Source: Massilia sp. ST3
GTDB lineage: Bacteria > Pseudomonadota > Gammaproteobacteria > Burkholderiales > Burkholderiaceae_D
Direction: 5' to 3'
Assembly (NCBI RefSeq): GCF_018119405.1
Contig: NZ_JAGPWC010000030.1
Span: 1 to 62,449 of the forward strand
Length of the DNA: 62,449 nt
This document shows positions 9,076-18,316 of the stretch, one piece after another. Position 1 is the first letter of the stretch. Each line of letters begins with the position of its first letter. Made by a program: the position numbers and the translations under genes. Under the pieces are notes generated by a model, which was not told where the DNA came from, did not search any database, and saw nothing but the letters and a program-made list of their open reading frames with translations.

Positions 9076-9515
9076 GGTTTCCTCCGCTGGTTGGCAGGGC
9101 AAGGCCAGGTCTTGCGCCATACTTCAATGACCAGATCGGCCGCATTGCGCTCGAGCTGGTGGGCTGGCATCCGCTGCAGGCTGTGCGTTGCGGCGCTGAT
9201 GAGCGTGTCCGGCTTTGGCTTGTGCCGGCTCCAGCACCATTCCTTGCCTTCGCTTGCATCGTGCAAAGCGTGCAAGTAGCCTTGGACAAACTCGCCGTTC
9301 AGCATGTCGCGGTATTCGGCGGCCATTGCGCTACTGGGGAAAGGGCTTTCCGGTGTCCACGCCAGCTCGGCGGGATTGACGTTACCCATGAGCTTGACGA
9401 GCCGTTCGCCCGTCATCCATGGATTGGTGGATGCCTCTTGTGCCTGGCTCGGCATTGCGCCTGCTGCCAAGATGAGAAACAGCGTAGAAGGTGAAAGGCA
9501 TAGTCTCGGCATCAT
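9072..9515 (-). CDS. Tai4-like/Rap1a periplasmic immunity protein
   Basis: The 147-aa product starts with a signal peptide (hydrophobic LFLILAAGAMPSQA, cleavage near residue 26). Its mature part resembles the Rap1a/Tai fold, with GEFVQGYLHALHDA followed by WCW and a final WRKTWPCP with paired cysteines. Periplasmic location matches a protector against Tae4, which attacks cell wall there. It precedes the effector, overlapping it by 4 bp, so immunity is translated first. Both genes are somewhat less GC-rich than neighbours. Confidence 0.72.
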   Translation of the reverse strand: MMPRLCLSPSTLFLILAAGAMPSQAQEASTNPWMTGERLVKLMGNVNPAELAWTPESPFPSSAMAAEYRDMLNGEFVQGYLHALHDASEGKEWCWSRHKPKPDTLISAATHSLQRMPAHQLERNAADLVIEVWRKTWPCPANQRRKP

Positions 9516-9800
9516 GGCTCCGCAGGCATGTCAGCAAGTGAGATTGTTCAGCAAGGGCATTGCGGACTCCTTGGCAGAAAGCAAGGAAACGGCCGGCATG
9601 CCTGATCTCTTGTCCCACCTCCATGATGAGCCAACCCAGGGCAGGCCTTCGGTTCCACTGCGGTATCAAGATGTCATGCTGTGGCCCGAACTGTTGTGTC
9701 GCGCGGTCGGTTTTTGGGCAATACACCCCGTCCAGAGGTACAATGTGAGGTTTGAGGGCGGCCTTGTGACCGCCTGCGTCTACAGAGAGAAAGAATTCCC
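9516..9800. promoter_or_regulatory. divergent intergenic region with likely ychF promoter
   Basis: No coding frame with good codon bias is seen. A -10-like TACAAT at 9739-9744 preceded by TTGGGC at 9714-9719 (19-nt spacing, weak) could drive ychF. GAGAGAAAGAA before 9801 is a plausible Shine-Dalgarno region. Confidence 0.3.
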
Positions 9801-10892
9801 ATGAGCCTCAAATGCGGCATCGTCGGCTTGCCCAACGTCGGCAAGTCCACCCTGTTCAATGCGCTGACCAAGGCCGGCATCCCGGCTGAAAACTACCCGT
9901 TCTGCACCATCGAGCCGAACGTGGGCGTGGTCGAGGTGCCGGATCCGCGCATGCAGGCGCTGGCCGACATCGTCAAGCCGGAACGCATCGTGCCGGCCAT
10001 CGTCGAATTCGTCGACATCGCCGGCCTGGTGGCCGGTGCGTCGAAAGGCGAGGGCCTGGGTAACCAGTTCCTGTCGCATATCCGCGAGACCGACGCCATC
10101 GTCAACGTGGTGCGCTGCTTCGAGGACGACAACGTGATCCACGTGGCCGGCAAGGTCAGCCCGATCGACGACATCGAAGTCATCCAGACCGAACTGGCAC
10201 TGGCCGACCTGGGCGCCGTCGAGAAGGCGATCCACCGCGAAAACAAGAAGGCGCGCTCGGGCGACAAGGACGCGGCCAAGCTGGTCGCCATCTGCGAACG
10301 CCTGCTGCCGCACCTGAACGAAGGCCAGCCGGTGCGCACCATGGGCCTGGACGCCGACGAGATGGCCATGATCAAGCAGCTGTTCCTGATCACGGCCAAG
10401 CCGGCGATGTACGTGGCCAATGTCTCCGATACCGGCTTTACCAACAACCCGATGCTGGACCAGCTGACCGCCTTCGCGCAGAAGCAGAACGCGCCGATCG
10501 TCGCGATCAGCGCCGCCATCGAATCGGAAATCGCCGACCTCGACGACACCGACAAGGCCGCCTTCCTGTCCGACATGGGCATGGAAGAACCGGGCCTCGA
10601 CCGCCTGATCCGCGCCGCCTACAAGCTGCTCGGCCTGCAGACCTATTTCACGGCGGGCGTGAAGGAAGTGCGCGCCTGGACCGTGAAAGTCGGCGCCACC
10701 GCCCCGCAGGCGGCCGGCGTGATCCACACCGACTTCGAACGCGGCTTCATCCGCGCCCAGACGATCGCCTACGAAGACTACATCGCCCTGAAGGGCGAGG
10801 CCGGCGCCAAGGAAGCGGGCAAGATGCGCGCCGAAGGCAAGGAATACATCGTCAAGGATGGGGATGTGTTGAACTTCCTGTTCAACGTCTGA
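9801..10892 (+). CDS. ychF: redox-regulated ATPase/GTPase YchF (OLA1 family)
   Basis: YchF is an Obg-family P-loop NTPase that binds ribosomes and prefers ATP. The 363-aa product has the family's normal length. It shows the P-loop [14 protein letters not shown] near residue 7, [19 protein letters not shown] near residue 70 and a C-terminal TGS domain ([29 protein letters not shown]). Its last codons and stop form the left attachment site of the downstream integrative element. The protein is kept intact because the element restores the same sequence. Confidence 0.97.
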   Translation: MSLKCGIVGLPNVGKSTLFNALTKAGIPAENYPFCTIEPNVGVVEVPDPRMQALADIVKPERIVPAIVEFVDIAGLVAGASKGEGLGNQFLSHIRETDAIVNVVRCFEDDNVIHVAGKVSPIDDIEVIQTELALADLGAVEKAIHRENKKARSGDKDAAKLVAICERLLPHLNEGQPVRTMGLDADEMAMIKQLFLITAKPAMYVANVSDTGFTNNPMLDQLTAFAQKQNAPIVAISAAIESEIADLDDTDKAAFLSDMGMEEPGLDRLIRAAYKLLGLQTYFTAGVKEVRAWTVKVGATAPQAAGVIHTDFERGFIRAQTIAYEDYIALKGEAGAKEAGKMRAEGKEYIVKDGDVLNFLFNV

Positions 10893-10893
10893 T
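10875..10893. repeat. attL, 19-bp direct repeat
   Basis: TTCCTGTTCAACGTCTGAT covers the last four ychF sense codons, its stop and flanking bases. The identical 19 bases recur at 34750-34768. The bases on either side differ, which sets the limits of the shared core. Confidence 0.9.
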
Positions 10894-10900
10894 GGGTGGA

Positions 10901-10931
10901 AGTGTTTTCCTGAAACATCAGGAAAGACACT
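10901..10931. repeat. inverted repeat next to attL
   Basis: AGTGTTTTCCTGA and TCAGGAAAGACACT form near-perfect arms around AACA, starting 8 bp inside the element. It could be an arm-type binding site for the integrase or an excisionase, or simply a hairpin. Confidence 0.5.
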
Positions 10932-10948
10932 GAAATCCAAAAAACCTC

Positions 10949-10984
10949 AATAAAGCCGCGCACTTACGCGGCTTTATTGTTTCT
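10949..10984. terminator. element-borne terminator behind ychF
   Basis: The 12-bp perfect stem AATAAAGCCGCG/CGCGGCTTTATT has a 6-nt loop and is followed by GTTTCTTG, with an A-rich run on the other side. It can end ychF transcription inside the element and shield the integrase region. Confidence 0.75.
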
Positions 10985-11050
10985 TGTTGTTGCTAGAAGT
11001 TTCGTGGGTAGCCATCTTCGTATTGAGTATGAAGGTGAGTATGTTTCTTT

Positions 11051-11077
11051 TTGGCATGGAGGATATGTGAGTACAAT
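11051..11077 (+). promoter_or_regulatory. possible integrase promoter
   Basis: TTGGCA (11051-11056) and TACAAT (11072-11077) with a 15-nt spacer precede the integrase ATG at 11107. The boxes are good but the spacing is short. Confidence 0.35.
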
Positions 11078-11106
11078 GGCGATGTGCCCATTACAAAGTG
11101 CTCACC

Positions 11107-12288
11107 ATGCTGACTGATTCTCACTGCCGCCATGCCAAACCCAAGCTCAAGCTCTACCGTCTTAGCGATTATCGGGGCCTATGCCTTGAGGTGAAGCCCA
11201 GCGGGGTAAAGGCATGGCGCTTCCGGTTCACGTTGAACGGTAAAGCCAGCATGTTTGCCCTTGGTGACTACCCAACCGTTACTTTGGCTGAAGCACGCGA
11301 GCGTTGCGAAGCTGCACGCCAGCTTGTAAAGCAAGGCGTCAATCCTGCCCAGCAACGACAGCTGGACCGTGTCAAGCAAGCCAGCGACGCCGAAATCACC
11401 TTCGCCCTGGTGGCGCGTGAATGGCTGCAGACGAAGGACTGGGAGGACGTCACTAAGAACCGTCGACTTGACATGCTGGAGCGAGTCGTATTTCCTGCGA
11501 TTGGCAAACTGCCTATCCGCGCTATTACTCCCGTCCACGTGCTCGAAATTCTTCAAAGCACAGTGAAGCGTGGCGCCCCAACCGTGGCCGCCGAAGCTCG
11601 TCGCACCATGTCGGCCGTTTTCGAGTTTGCCGTAGCTACGCTGCGCGCAGACAGTGATCCGGTCTGGCCCGTGCGCAAGGCCATTCCCTCGAACAAGACC
11701 CAGCACAAGACGGCGCTCACTACCGATCAGATCGGCAAGCTGTTGAACGACTTCAACAATCACCGCTGCACCTTTCAGATCAACTATTGTATGCAGCTGA
11801 TGTGGTGGACACTTGCGCGCCCGAGCGAGGTGGCCGAAGCTGAGTGGGCGGAGATCGATTTGGACCGCGCCTTGTGGCGCATCTCAGCTGAGCGTATGAA
11901 GGCACGCAAGGAGCACCTGGTGCCTTTGCCGCAGCAAGCCGTCGAGATGCTTAGCGGCTTGAAAGCCCTTACCGGGCAGCGCAAGCATCTGTTCCCCGGT
12001 CGTGACAACCGCAACACCCCGATGTCTGTTGCATCACTGCGGCAAGCGTTAAAGGTGCTCGGCTGGGCCGGGAATTACAGCCCACACGCCACTCGTACTA
12101 CAGGCAGCACCCGCCTCAACGAGATGGGATACCGGCCGGATGCCATCGAAGCCCAGCTGGCGCATTCCGACCAGAACAATGTACGACGCGCCTACAACCA
12201 CGCTACCTATTTTGAAGAGCGACAGGTGATGATGCAGGACTGGGCGGATCACCTCGATAAATGGAGAGCCGCCCATGAGCAGGGCTAA
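11107..12288 (+). CDS. P4-type tyrosine integrase
   Basis: Site-specific recombinase of the DUF4102 plus phage-integrase family, expected to move the island between attP and the ychF 3' end. The 393-aa product has the N-terminal arm-binding DUF4102-like domain (LYRLSDYRGLCLEVKPSG, WRFRFTLNGK, FALGDYPTVTLAEAR), a core-binding SAM-like domain (about 90-180) and a catalytic domain. Arg I is seen in ARPSEVAEAEW, the HxxR box in HATRTTGSTRLNEMG, the third His in LAHSD and the Tyr nucleophile in RRAYNHATY. ATG 11107 is preferred to GTG 11098. Confidence 0.93.
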   Translation: MLTDSHCRHAKPKLKLYRLSDYRGLCLEVKPSGVKAWRFRFTLNGKASMFALGDYPTVTLAEARERCEAARQLVKQGVNPAQQRQLDRVKQASDAEITFALVAREWLQTKDWEDVTKNRRLDMLERVVFPAIGKLPIRAITPVHVLEILQSTVKRGAPTVAAEARRTMSAVFEFAVATLRADSDPVWPVRKAIPSNKTQHKTALTTDQIGKLLNDFNNHRCTFQINYCMQLMWWTLARPSEVAEAEWAEIDLDRALWRISAERMKARKEHLVPLPQQAVEMLSGLKALTGQRKHLFPGRDNRNTPMSVASLRQALKVLGWAGNYSPHATRTTGSTRLNEMGYRPDAIEAQLAHSDQNNVRRAYNHATYFEERQVMMQDWADHLDKWRAAHEQG

Positions 12289-13144
12289 GATGAGATCGCT
12301 CATACGCAAAGACATCGCGCTCGCCCCTCTGGCGGCTGTGATCGCGCGTCATTTTCCCCGGGTGGGCACGCAGGAGGGTCGCGAGATGTCCGAAGGATGC
12401 CTTGCCTTCACTCAAGCCGCAGCAGCATTGGCGGCACAGTATGCGACGCTGCGACAGCAAGCCCACGAAAGCGAATCAAGGCGGCAGCGCTATGAAGCGA
12501 TCGCTCTCACAGCGCAACAACTCCGCTTTGCCTTGGAGGGGCTTACCGAGAGCGATCTGGACACGCTGGCGGCCCAGCAAGACCTTGCCCATCAAGCCTA
12601 TGTGAACGAGCTGGATGAACATCGAAGCTACGACCTCGGCATCCAGCATGAGGTTTCTGGCGAGCCCTACGGCCCCAGGTCCGCGAACCACATGCAGCAG
12701 TGGCAAGACCTGCGCTGGCTGGAGCAGGGGGCTAAGCGGCTGTGCTCACCACGCAAGCGCGGGCGTCCCGAAAACATCGCCGAGCGATGGGCAGCGCGCC
12801 AGTTCGTGTTCCTGTGCCACAAGCACGGGTGGTCGCCAGTGCGCGTGGCTCACAGCGGCACGGAGAAGCAGCAGAGTGATCCACAGTCCTCTGACGCCGT
12901 GATGTGCTTGGCCGCCATCTTTGTCGCCGGGGGCGAGCACGAAGTACGTGCTAAAAGCGCCGCGCTGTCAGCCCTGAAACCACTGCGCGACAAGTTCACC
13001 TATGTCGAATGGACTGCAGGATCATTCGACCATCCGTACCTCGACCCAGAGCCGAACGAATACACGGTCAGCTTGAAGGAGCTGACAGCAGATCGCCACC
13101 ACGGCATTGGACAGTTGCCCGACTTTGCGCCCGAGAACGAGTAG
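12275..13144 (+). CDS. hypothetical island protein
   Basis: The 289-aa product overlaps the integrase end by 14 bp, so the two are probably co-translated. Residues about 50-130 are helix-rich with heptad-like Ala/Leu/Gln spacing and may form a coiled coil. A basic patch CSPRKRGRPENIAERWAARQF resembles an AT-hook-like motif followed by a helix. No enzymatic motif is recognised and there is no signal peptide. Its position between integrase and AlpA-like gene suggests a role in the element's maintenance. Confidence 0.7.
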   Translation: MSRAKMRSLIRKDIALAPLAAVIARHFPRVGTQEGREMSEGCLAFTQAAAALAAQYATLRQQAHESESRRQRYEAIALTAQQLRFALEGLTESDLDTLAAQQDLAHQAYVNELDEHRSYDLGIQHEVSGEPYGPRSANHMQQWQDLRWLEQGAKRLCSPRKRGRPENIAERWAARQFVFLCHKHGWSPVRVAHSGTEKQQSDPQSSDAVMCLAAIFVAGGEHEVRAKSAALSALKPLRDKFTYVEWTAGSFDHPYLDPEPNEYTVSLKELTADRHHGIGQLPDFAPENE

Positions 13145-13252
13145 TTCATCGGCCAAGAATTCTGGCAGATTGGTGTCATTTAATGCCCGTGCATCATTAC
13201 TCCCCGACGCGCAACATCTCTGGTGTTTTCACAATGTTTCGAGGAGTATTAC

Positions 13253-13453
13253 ATGCTGCGCGTTATGCGAATTCAGGACGTTTGCGACAAAATCGCACTC
13301 AGCCGCACCTCCCTCTGGCGGCTGTGCAAGAGCGCCGACTTCCCCCAGCCTATCCAGTTAGGCGGCCGCGTGGCCGGCTTTCTGGAGCACGAGATCGACG
13401 CCTGGTTGGAGCACCAAGCTGCTCAGCGCGGCAAGATTCAGGAGGTGAAGTAA
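13253..13453 (+). CDS. AlpA-family excisionase/regulator
   Basis: AlpA-like proteins are small MerR-type winged-helix DNA binders that act as excisionases or integrase activators on P4-like elements. The 66-aa product has the classical pattern: RIQDVCDKIALSRTSLWRLCK helix-turn-helix, then FPQPIQLGGRVAGFLEHEIDAWLE. GAGGAG seven bases before ATG 13253 marks the start and excludes the upstream in-frame ATG. It lies 1 bp before the next gene. Confidence 0.88.
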   Translation: MLRVMRIQDVCDKIALSRTSLWRLCKSADFPQPIQLGGRVAGFLEHEIDAWLEHQAAQRGKIQEVK

Positions 13454-13454
13454 G

Positions 13455-14495
13455 ATGGGCCGACAAAGAACCGTCAACGACCACGGCTTCTGGCACAGCC
13501 CGCTGCTTCAGCAGTGCACGACAGAAGACAAAACCGCGCTCCTGTATCTGCTAACCAGCCCAGTGTCGAATGTGATTGGCGCCTATCCTCTAGTACCTCG
13601 CATTGCAGCCGCCGAAGTCGGCTGGTCGAAGGACCAGTGGCTGCAGGTCGTAGAGCGCTTGCGTGCGGAAGACCTCGTCTGGTTTGACCCCGAACGCATG
13701 TTCGTGTGGGTTCGCATTTGGTGGTTTCACAACTTGGCCAGTCAGACTATGGGTCCGAAGCTACGTGCCCGCACCATGGAGAACATTCGGCGGTTGCCGG
13801 AGCCCTGGCTGGCCCCGTTTTTGGCCGACTACAAAGCACGCTTGAACGAGGAGCAGCGGGAGCTGCTGAACACCTTGCTGGCCGGCGAATTCTCGGAAAA
13901 TGACGCATCCGTACCTCATGGATACCGTATCGATGCCTCATCCAACTTTTCCCAGCATAACAATAACGCCAACGCTAAACCCAACTCTAACGTAACGCCA
14001 ACCCTAGAAGCCCAGGCACAGGTGCCTGTGGATAAGTCGGGCATTCCGCCAGAGAGCCACGCGCAGGTAGAGGCAGCCATTGCTAATGCACAGCGCAAGG
14101 GCATTGTTAAGGCAGACACGCAGGCGATCATCACGGCGGTGGCCAAGCAGTATCAGGCTGGCCGTCCTCCCAGAGATGCTGGGGCTTATGCCTACTCGGT
14201 CGCGCAAAACTTGGTCGGAGTTAAGACCGAGCCCTCTCTACCGGCCCCGGCTTCAGCGGCAGAGCTGGAAACGTGGGCCGGCCTCTGTTTCTGCTGGCCC
14301 GCCGATAACCCGAGCAGCTTCATTCGCGTCGAAGAGGCTGGGTTTTGCGAGCAGGTTACCCTGGAGAGCGGCAAGCCCAGGCATGGATATGTACCGCTCG
14401 GCCGCAGCAAGCTGCTCGATGTCCTCCGGGAAGGACGGCTGCGTCAGGTACCGGCTGCTGTCTTTGAAGACTTGGTCAAAGGCGCGCGACCATGA
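13455..14495 (+). CDS. replisome-organizer-like winged-helix protein
   Basis: The first about 90 of 346 residues match the winged-helix domain seen at the start of phage replisome organizers and DnaD-like proteins: TALLYLLTSPVSNVIGAYPLVPRIAAAEVGW, then VERLRAEDLVWFDPERMFVWVRIWWFHN. A low-complexity Asn/Pro/Gln-rich linker (about 165-200) precedes a C-terminal domain of unknown type. This suggests binding to the element's DNA and perhaps loading of a helicase, but no helicase gene is nearby. Its stop overlaps the next start by ATGA. Confidence 0.65.
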   Translation: MGRQRTVNDHGFWHSPLLQQCTTEDKTALLYLLTSPVSNVIGAYPLVPRIAAAEVGWSKDQWLQVVERLRAEDLVWFDPERMFVWVRIWWFHNLASQTMGPKLRARTMENIRRLPEPWLAPFLADYKARLNEEQRELLNTLLAGEFSENDASVPHGYRIDASSNFSQHNNNANAKPNSNVTPTLEAQAQVPVDKSGIPPESHAQVEAAIANAQRKGIVKADTQAIITAVAKQYQAGRPPRDAGAYAYSVAQNLVGVKTEPSLPAPASAAELETWAGLCFCWPADNPSSFIRVEEAGFCEQVTLESGKPRHGYVPLGRSKLLDVLREGRLRQVPAAVFEDLVKGARP

Positions 14496-15541
14496 ACACC
14501 GATGCTGAATGCCTGAACGCGATGGCCCGTGAATGCGTCGCCATGCTGCCAGCTACGATGTCTCACGAGCCTTCTAAAGCGCGATCCCCCCGCACCGAGG
14601 CAGAGTACCAGCGCATGGCTCATGTGCTTCTGCAGCGCGCGCAGACCCTCCCCGGCGGATTGGTAGCAGCGGTGCAAGACACTGGAAGCGCGAGAACTTT
14701 CTACAAGCGGATGAGCGCCTTGAAGTTTCATTGCCGCCTCCTTGTGACCCAGCACCTTGAAGGGCTGTCCGCTGCGCAGAACTTGGATTGGGAGCGATTG
14801 GAAGAGGTGCTGTCCCGCCTGCACGAACTGCTGTGTGCCTTGATCACGTTGAAGCAACAGGGCATGACCCAGCCGAGTCGAAAGCGCCGAAGCAAGCGTC
14901 AGGCGCTGCGGGGCCTGCCATCAACCTGGCGGGAGGAATTATGTGAGCGCGGTGCGCATGGCAAGTACTCCGATGCGCTGCTGATTTCGGCGCTGACCGG
15001 CGCTCGTCCGAGCGAGGTTGTGACGGGCATTAACACCCGGCTGCAGTACGACGAAAGCCTGGGCATGGAGACGGTCTGCGTTTACGTGACGGGCTCCAAA
15101 GTCACAGCGCACCAGGGCCAGCCGCATCGCTTTGTAGCGTACGCCGTGGATGACACCCATCCGCTGGTCGCCGTGCTAGTGAAGCGCCTCAGAGCGGCGA
15201 CCAATACAGAACTGCAAATTCAAATTGGCAAAGCCGTGAACTTCACGGCAGAGCTCAAGCGCCTCGGGCACTGCCTTTGGCCTGAGCACGCTCACGCGAT
15301 CACTGCCACCTGTTTCCGCCACCAATGGAGCGCGGATGTAAAGGCCACCGGTGATGTCGATGCTGCCAGCCGGGGCCTCGGACATCGCAGCGCCAAAACT
15401 CGGCGCTATTACGGTATAGCACATCAGGCGCGGGATGGGCACGCGCTGCGCCCGGTGCGCATCGAAGCAGATTTGCCCGTTAAGGTGCTCAGAACCTCGG
15501 CCCAACCTGCCATGCCTACGCCCCGTGCTCAGCTGGAATGA
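14492..15541 (+). CDS. divergent tyrosine-recombinase-like protein
   Basis: The C-terminal half of this 349-aa product looks like a tyrosine recombinase core. It shows Arg I in ALTGARPSEV, a beta-strand Lys in VTGSKVTAH, Arg II in TCFRHQWSAD, a His in GLGHRSAKTRRYYG and a Tyr candidate in that same segment. The usual HxxR box has Thr in place of the first His. The N-terminal half is helical. It is coupled by ATGA to the preceding gene. It may be a second recombinase, a resolvase for element copies, or a DNA-binding derivative without activity. Confidence 0.6.
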   Translation: MNTDAECLNAMARECVAMLPATMSHEPSKARSPRTEAEYQRMAHVLLQRAQTLPGGLVAAVQDTGSARTFYKRMSALKFHCRLLVTQHLEGLSAAQNLDWERLEEVLSRLHELLCALITLKQQGMTQPSRKRRSKRQALRGLPSTWREELCERGAHGKYSDALLISALTGARPSEVVTGINTRLQYDESLGMETVCVYVTGSKVTAHQGQPHRFVAYAVDDTHPLVAVLVKRLRAATNTELQIQIGKAVNFTAELKRLGHCLWPEHAHAITATCFRHQWSADVKATGDVDAASRGLGHRSAKTRRYYGIAHQARDGHALRPVRIEADLPVKVLRTSAQPAMPTPRAQLE

Positions 15542-15651
15542 GGCAACTCCGCCCACCATTGGGGCAATGTCGCCTGCCATTACCCCATTTTGCCCTTAGC
15601 GCTGACCTGACACGGCCCCTTTGAGGTAGCGCATATGGTAAAACATTGCAT

Positions 15652-15683
15652 TGCGTAAACGCATGCAAATGCAGTACATTTGC
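15652..15683. promoter_or_regulatory. two palindromes upstream of the RHH-hsd operon
   Basis: TGCGT-AA-ACGCA (15652-15663) and GCAAATG-CAGTA-CATTTGC (15665-15683) lie side by side 25-56 bp before the ribbon-helix-helix gene. Their position and symmetry suit binding sites for that protein. Core promoter boxes are not obvious. Confidence 0.5.
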
Positions 15684-15707
15684 GTACCATCGTTGACGAG
15701 ACATGCC

Positions 15708-15899
15708 ATGTCACGCCTGAAGGACGAAACCCTTTCAATCCGTACCTCCGCCGAGATCAAGCAACTTTTGCGCTTAGCAGCTGATCGCGAGCGCCGCTCG
15801 GTGGCATCGATGATCGAAATCTTGGTGTTGGAGTACGCGCGAGTTCACGATTTGACGGCTAGGCCCGCTGAGCAACGACCGGGAGAGGACAGCGTATGA
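15708..15899 (+). CDS. Arc/ribbon-helix-helix-like DNA-binding protein
   Basis: The 63-aa product has the Arc-type layout: a beta-strand [12 protein letters not shown] followed by helix [14 protein letters not shown] and helix [20 protein letters not shown] 15708 starts directly before the strand; an in-frame ATG 57 bp upstream would read across the palindromes and is rejected. Its TGA overlaps the hsdR ATG (ATGA), so it is translationally coupled to the restriction subunit. It probably controls this operon. Confidence 0.72.
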   Translation: MSRLKDETLSIRTSAEIKQLLRLAADRERRSVASMIEILVLEYARVHDLTARPAEQRPGEDSV

Positions 15900-18274
15900 A
15901 CAAGAAAGAACTGTCAGAGCGTGACATTTGCACCAAGTTCATAACACCAGCGCTTGAGCAAGCTGGCTGGGACATTACCGCTCAGGTACGAGAAGAGTTT
16001 CCACTCACTAAGGGACGCATCATCGTTCGTGGCAAGCTGCACACGCGTGCTAAGAACAAGCGTGCGGACTACGTCTTGTTTCACAAACCCAACATGCCAA
16101 TCGCAGTTATTGAGGCAAAGGACAACAAACACTCGTTAGGCGATGGCATGCAACAGGGGCTGGGCTATGCGGAAATGCTGCAGGTGCCCTTTGTGTTCAG
16201 CAGTAATGGCGACGGTTTCCTATTTCACAACAAAATTGCCAAAGACGGTGTCATAGAGCGTGAGTTGGCCCTGAATGAGTTACCTGGACCGGATGTGCTT
16301 TGGCAATGGTGGGCCGAATACCTAGGGCTAAACACCGCGCAGAGTGAACTGGTCTCACAAGACTATTACAGCGACGGCAGCAATAAAACACCGCGTTATT
16401 ACCAGCTACTTGCAATCAACAAGACGATTGAAGCCATCGCTCGCGGCCAAAACCGCCTGCTGCTGGTCATGGCCACCGGCACCGGCAAGACCTACACCGC
16501 TTTCCAGATTATCTGGCGTCTCTGGAGGTCAAAAGCCAAGAAACGAATCCTATTCCTGGCTGACCGAAATATCTTGGTCGATCAGACCATGACAAACGAC
16601 TTCAAGCCCTTCGGCTCGGCCATGACCAAGATCCAGAAGCGGCAAGCCAACAAGTCGTATGAAATTTATCTTTCGCTATATCAGGCCGTCACCGGCACGG
16701 AAGAAGAGCGCAACATCTATAAGCAGTTCAGCCGTGACTTCTTTGATCTGATAGTCATCGATGAATGTCATCGCGGCAGCGCAGCAGCCGACTCGGCGTG
16801 GCGTGAAATTCTTGAATATTTTTCATCGGCCACACAGATCGGACTGACGGCGACACCGAAGGAAACCAAAGAAGTCTCCAACATCGACTATTTCGGCGAG
16901 CCGATTTACACCTATTCCCTTCGGCAGGGTATCGACGACGGCTTTCTGGCGCCGTACAAGGTAGTGCGCATCGATCTGGATAAAGACCTCTTCGGCTGGC
17001 GTCCCGATAAGGGCATGCTTGATAAGCACGGCAATGAGATCGAGGACCGTATCTACAACCAGCGAGATTTTGACAGAAACCTGGTTCTGGAGAAACGCAC
17101 TGAACTGGTTGCAAAAAAAATCAGCGAGTTCCTGAAGCAGACCAATCGCTTCGATAAAACCATAGTGTTTTGCGACAACATTGATCATGCAGAGCGTATG
17201 AGGCAGGCATTGGTCAATGAGAACTCAGATCTCGTTGCTCAGAACAGCAAGTACGTGATGCGTATCACCGGCGATAACGAAGAAGGCAAAGGCGAGCTCG
17301 ATAACTTCATTTTCCCGGAATCCAAGTACCCTGTCATTGCTACCACCTCAAAACTCATGACCACAGGCGTGGATGCCCAAACCTGCAAACTTATCGTCTT
17401 GGACCAGCGCATCCAATCCATGACGGAGTTCAAGCAGATCATCGGTCGCGGCACCCGTATCAACGAGGATTACGACAAGTATTATTTCACCATCATCGAT
17501 TTCAAGAAGGCAACCGAACTGTTTGCTGACCCCGATTTCGACGGCGACCCGGTGCAGATCTATGAACCCAAGGGCGACGAATCACCAGTGCCTCCTGACA
17601 ATGGCGGCGGCTCATCAGCCCAGAATGATTTTACTTATCCGCTGGCAGATGAATTGCCATGGTCGGGGGGAGCCGAACCGCGCCTCGGCGAGGAAGGAAG
17701 CACTATCCGCCGCTATATTGTCGCCAATGTAGAAGTCAAGGTAGCGTCTGAGCGCGTGCAGTATTTCGATGCTGCTGGTCGCTTGGTTACGGAATCCTTG
17801 AAAGACTACACACGAAAGGCGCTCGCCAGAGAATTCAGTTCACTCGATGATTTCTTGCGTCGCTGGAACGATGCAGAGAAAAAGCAAGCCATCATTGACG
17901 AGTTGGCCAACGAAGGCGTGCTCTTTGATGCGCTGGCTGAAGAAATCGGCCACAAGTCCGGCAAGGAATTTGACCCTTTCGATCTGGTCTGTCACGTAGC
18001 TTGGGATCAGCCGCCGCTCACCCGAAAAGAACGCGCCGAACAGGTCAAAAAGCGCGATTACTTCACCCGCTATGGCGAACAGGCGCAGCGTGTGCTGCAG
18101 GCCTTGCTGGACAAGTATGCGGATGAAGGCGTTGGTCCCATTGAAGAAACGCAGATCCTCACCATCGCGCCATTCACAAGTTTCGGCACTCCCATGGAGA
18201 TCATCCGGGCCTTTGGTGGATTGGATCGATACCAGCGTGCCATTCACGAACTCGAACAAGCGCTCTACGGCTGA
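15896..18274 (+). CDS. hsdR: type I restriction enzyme R subunit HsdR
   Basis: HsdR is the ATP-dependent translocase and nuclease of type I restriction complexes. The 792-aa product has an N-terminal HsdR_N nuclease domain with the PD-(D/E)xK pattern ADYVL...AVIEAKD (residues about 63-80). Next comes a superfamily 2 helicase core with Walker [16 protein letters not shown] and LTATP, then motif VI in [12 protein letters not shown] near residue 515, and a C-terminal EcoEI-type region. It starts inside the stop of the RHH gene and is followed by hsdM after 42 bp. Confidence 0.95.
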   Translation: MNKKELSERDICTKFITPALEQAGWDITAQVREEFPLTKGRIIVRGKLHTRAKNKRADYVLFHKPNMPIAVIEAKDNKHSLGDGMQQGLGYAEMLQVPFVFSSNGDGFLFHNKIAKDGVIERELALNELPGPDVLWQWWAEYLGLNTAQSELVSQDYYSDGSNKTPRYYQLLAINKTIEAIARGQNRLLLVMATGTGKTYTAFQIIWRLWRSKAKKRILFLADRNILVDQTMTNDFKPFGSAMTKIQKRQANKSYEIYLSLYQAVTGTEEERNIYKQFSRDFFDLIVIDECHRGSAAADSAWREILEYFSSATQIGLTATPKETKEVSNIDYFGEPIYTYSLRQGIDDGFLAPYKVVRIDLDKDLFGWRPDKGMLDKHGNEIEDRIYNQRDFDRNLVLEKRTELVAKKISEFLKQTNRFDKTIVFCDNIDHAERMRQALVNENSDLVAQNSKYVMRITGDNEEGKGELDNFIFPESKYPVIATTSKLMTTGVDAQTCKLIVLDQRIQSMTEFKQIIGRGTRINEDYDKYYFTIIDFKKATELFADPDFDGDPVQIYEPKGDESPVPPDNGGGSSAQNDFTYPLADELPWSGGAEPRLGEEGSTIRRYIVANVEVKVASERVQYFDAAGRLVTESLKDYTRKALAREFSSLDDFLRRWNDAEKKQAIIDELANEGVLFDALAEEIGHKSGKEFDPFDLVCHVAWDQPPLTRKERAEQVKKRDYFTRYGEQAQRVLQALLDKYADEGVGPIEETQILTIAPFTSFGTPMEIIRAFGGLDRYQRAIHELEQALYG

Positions 18275-18316
18275 TCACAGCTGCGCGCATAATAATTACT
18301 TATTGGAACCCCGCCC

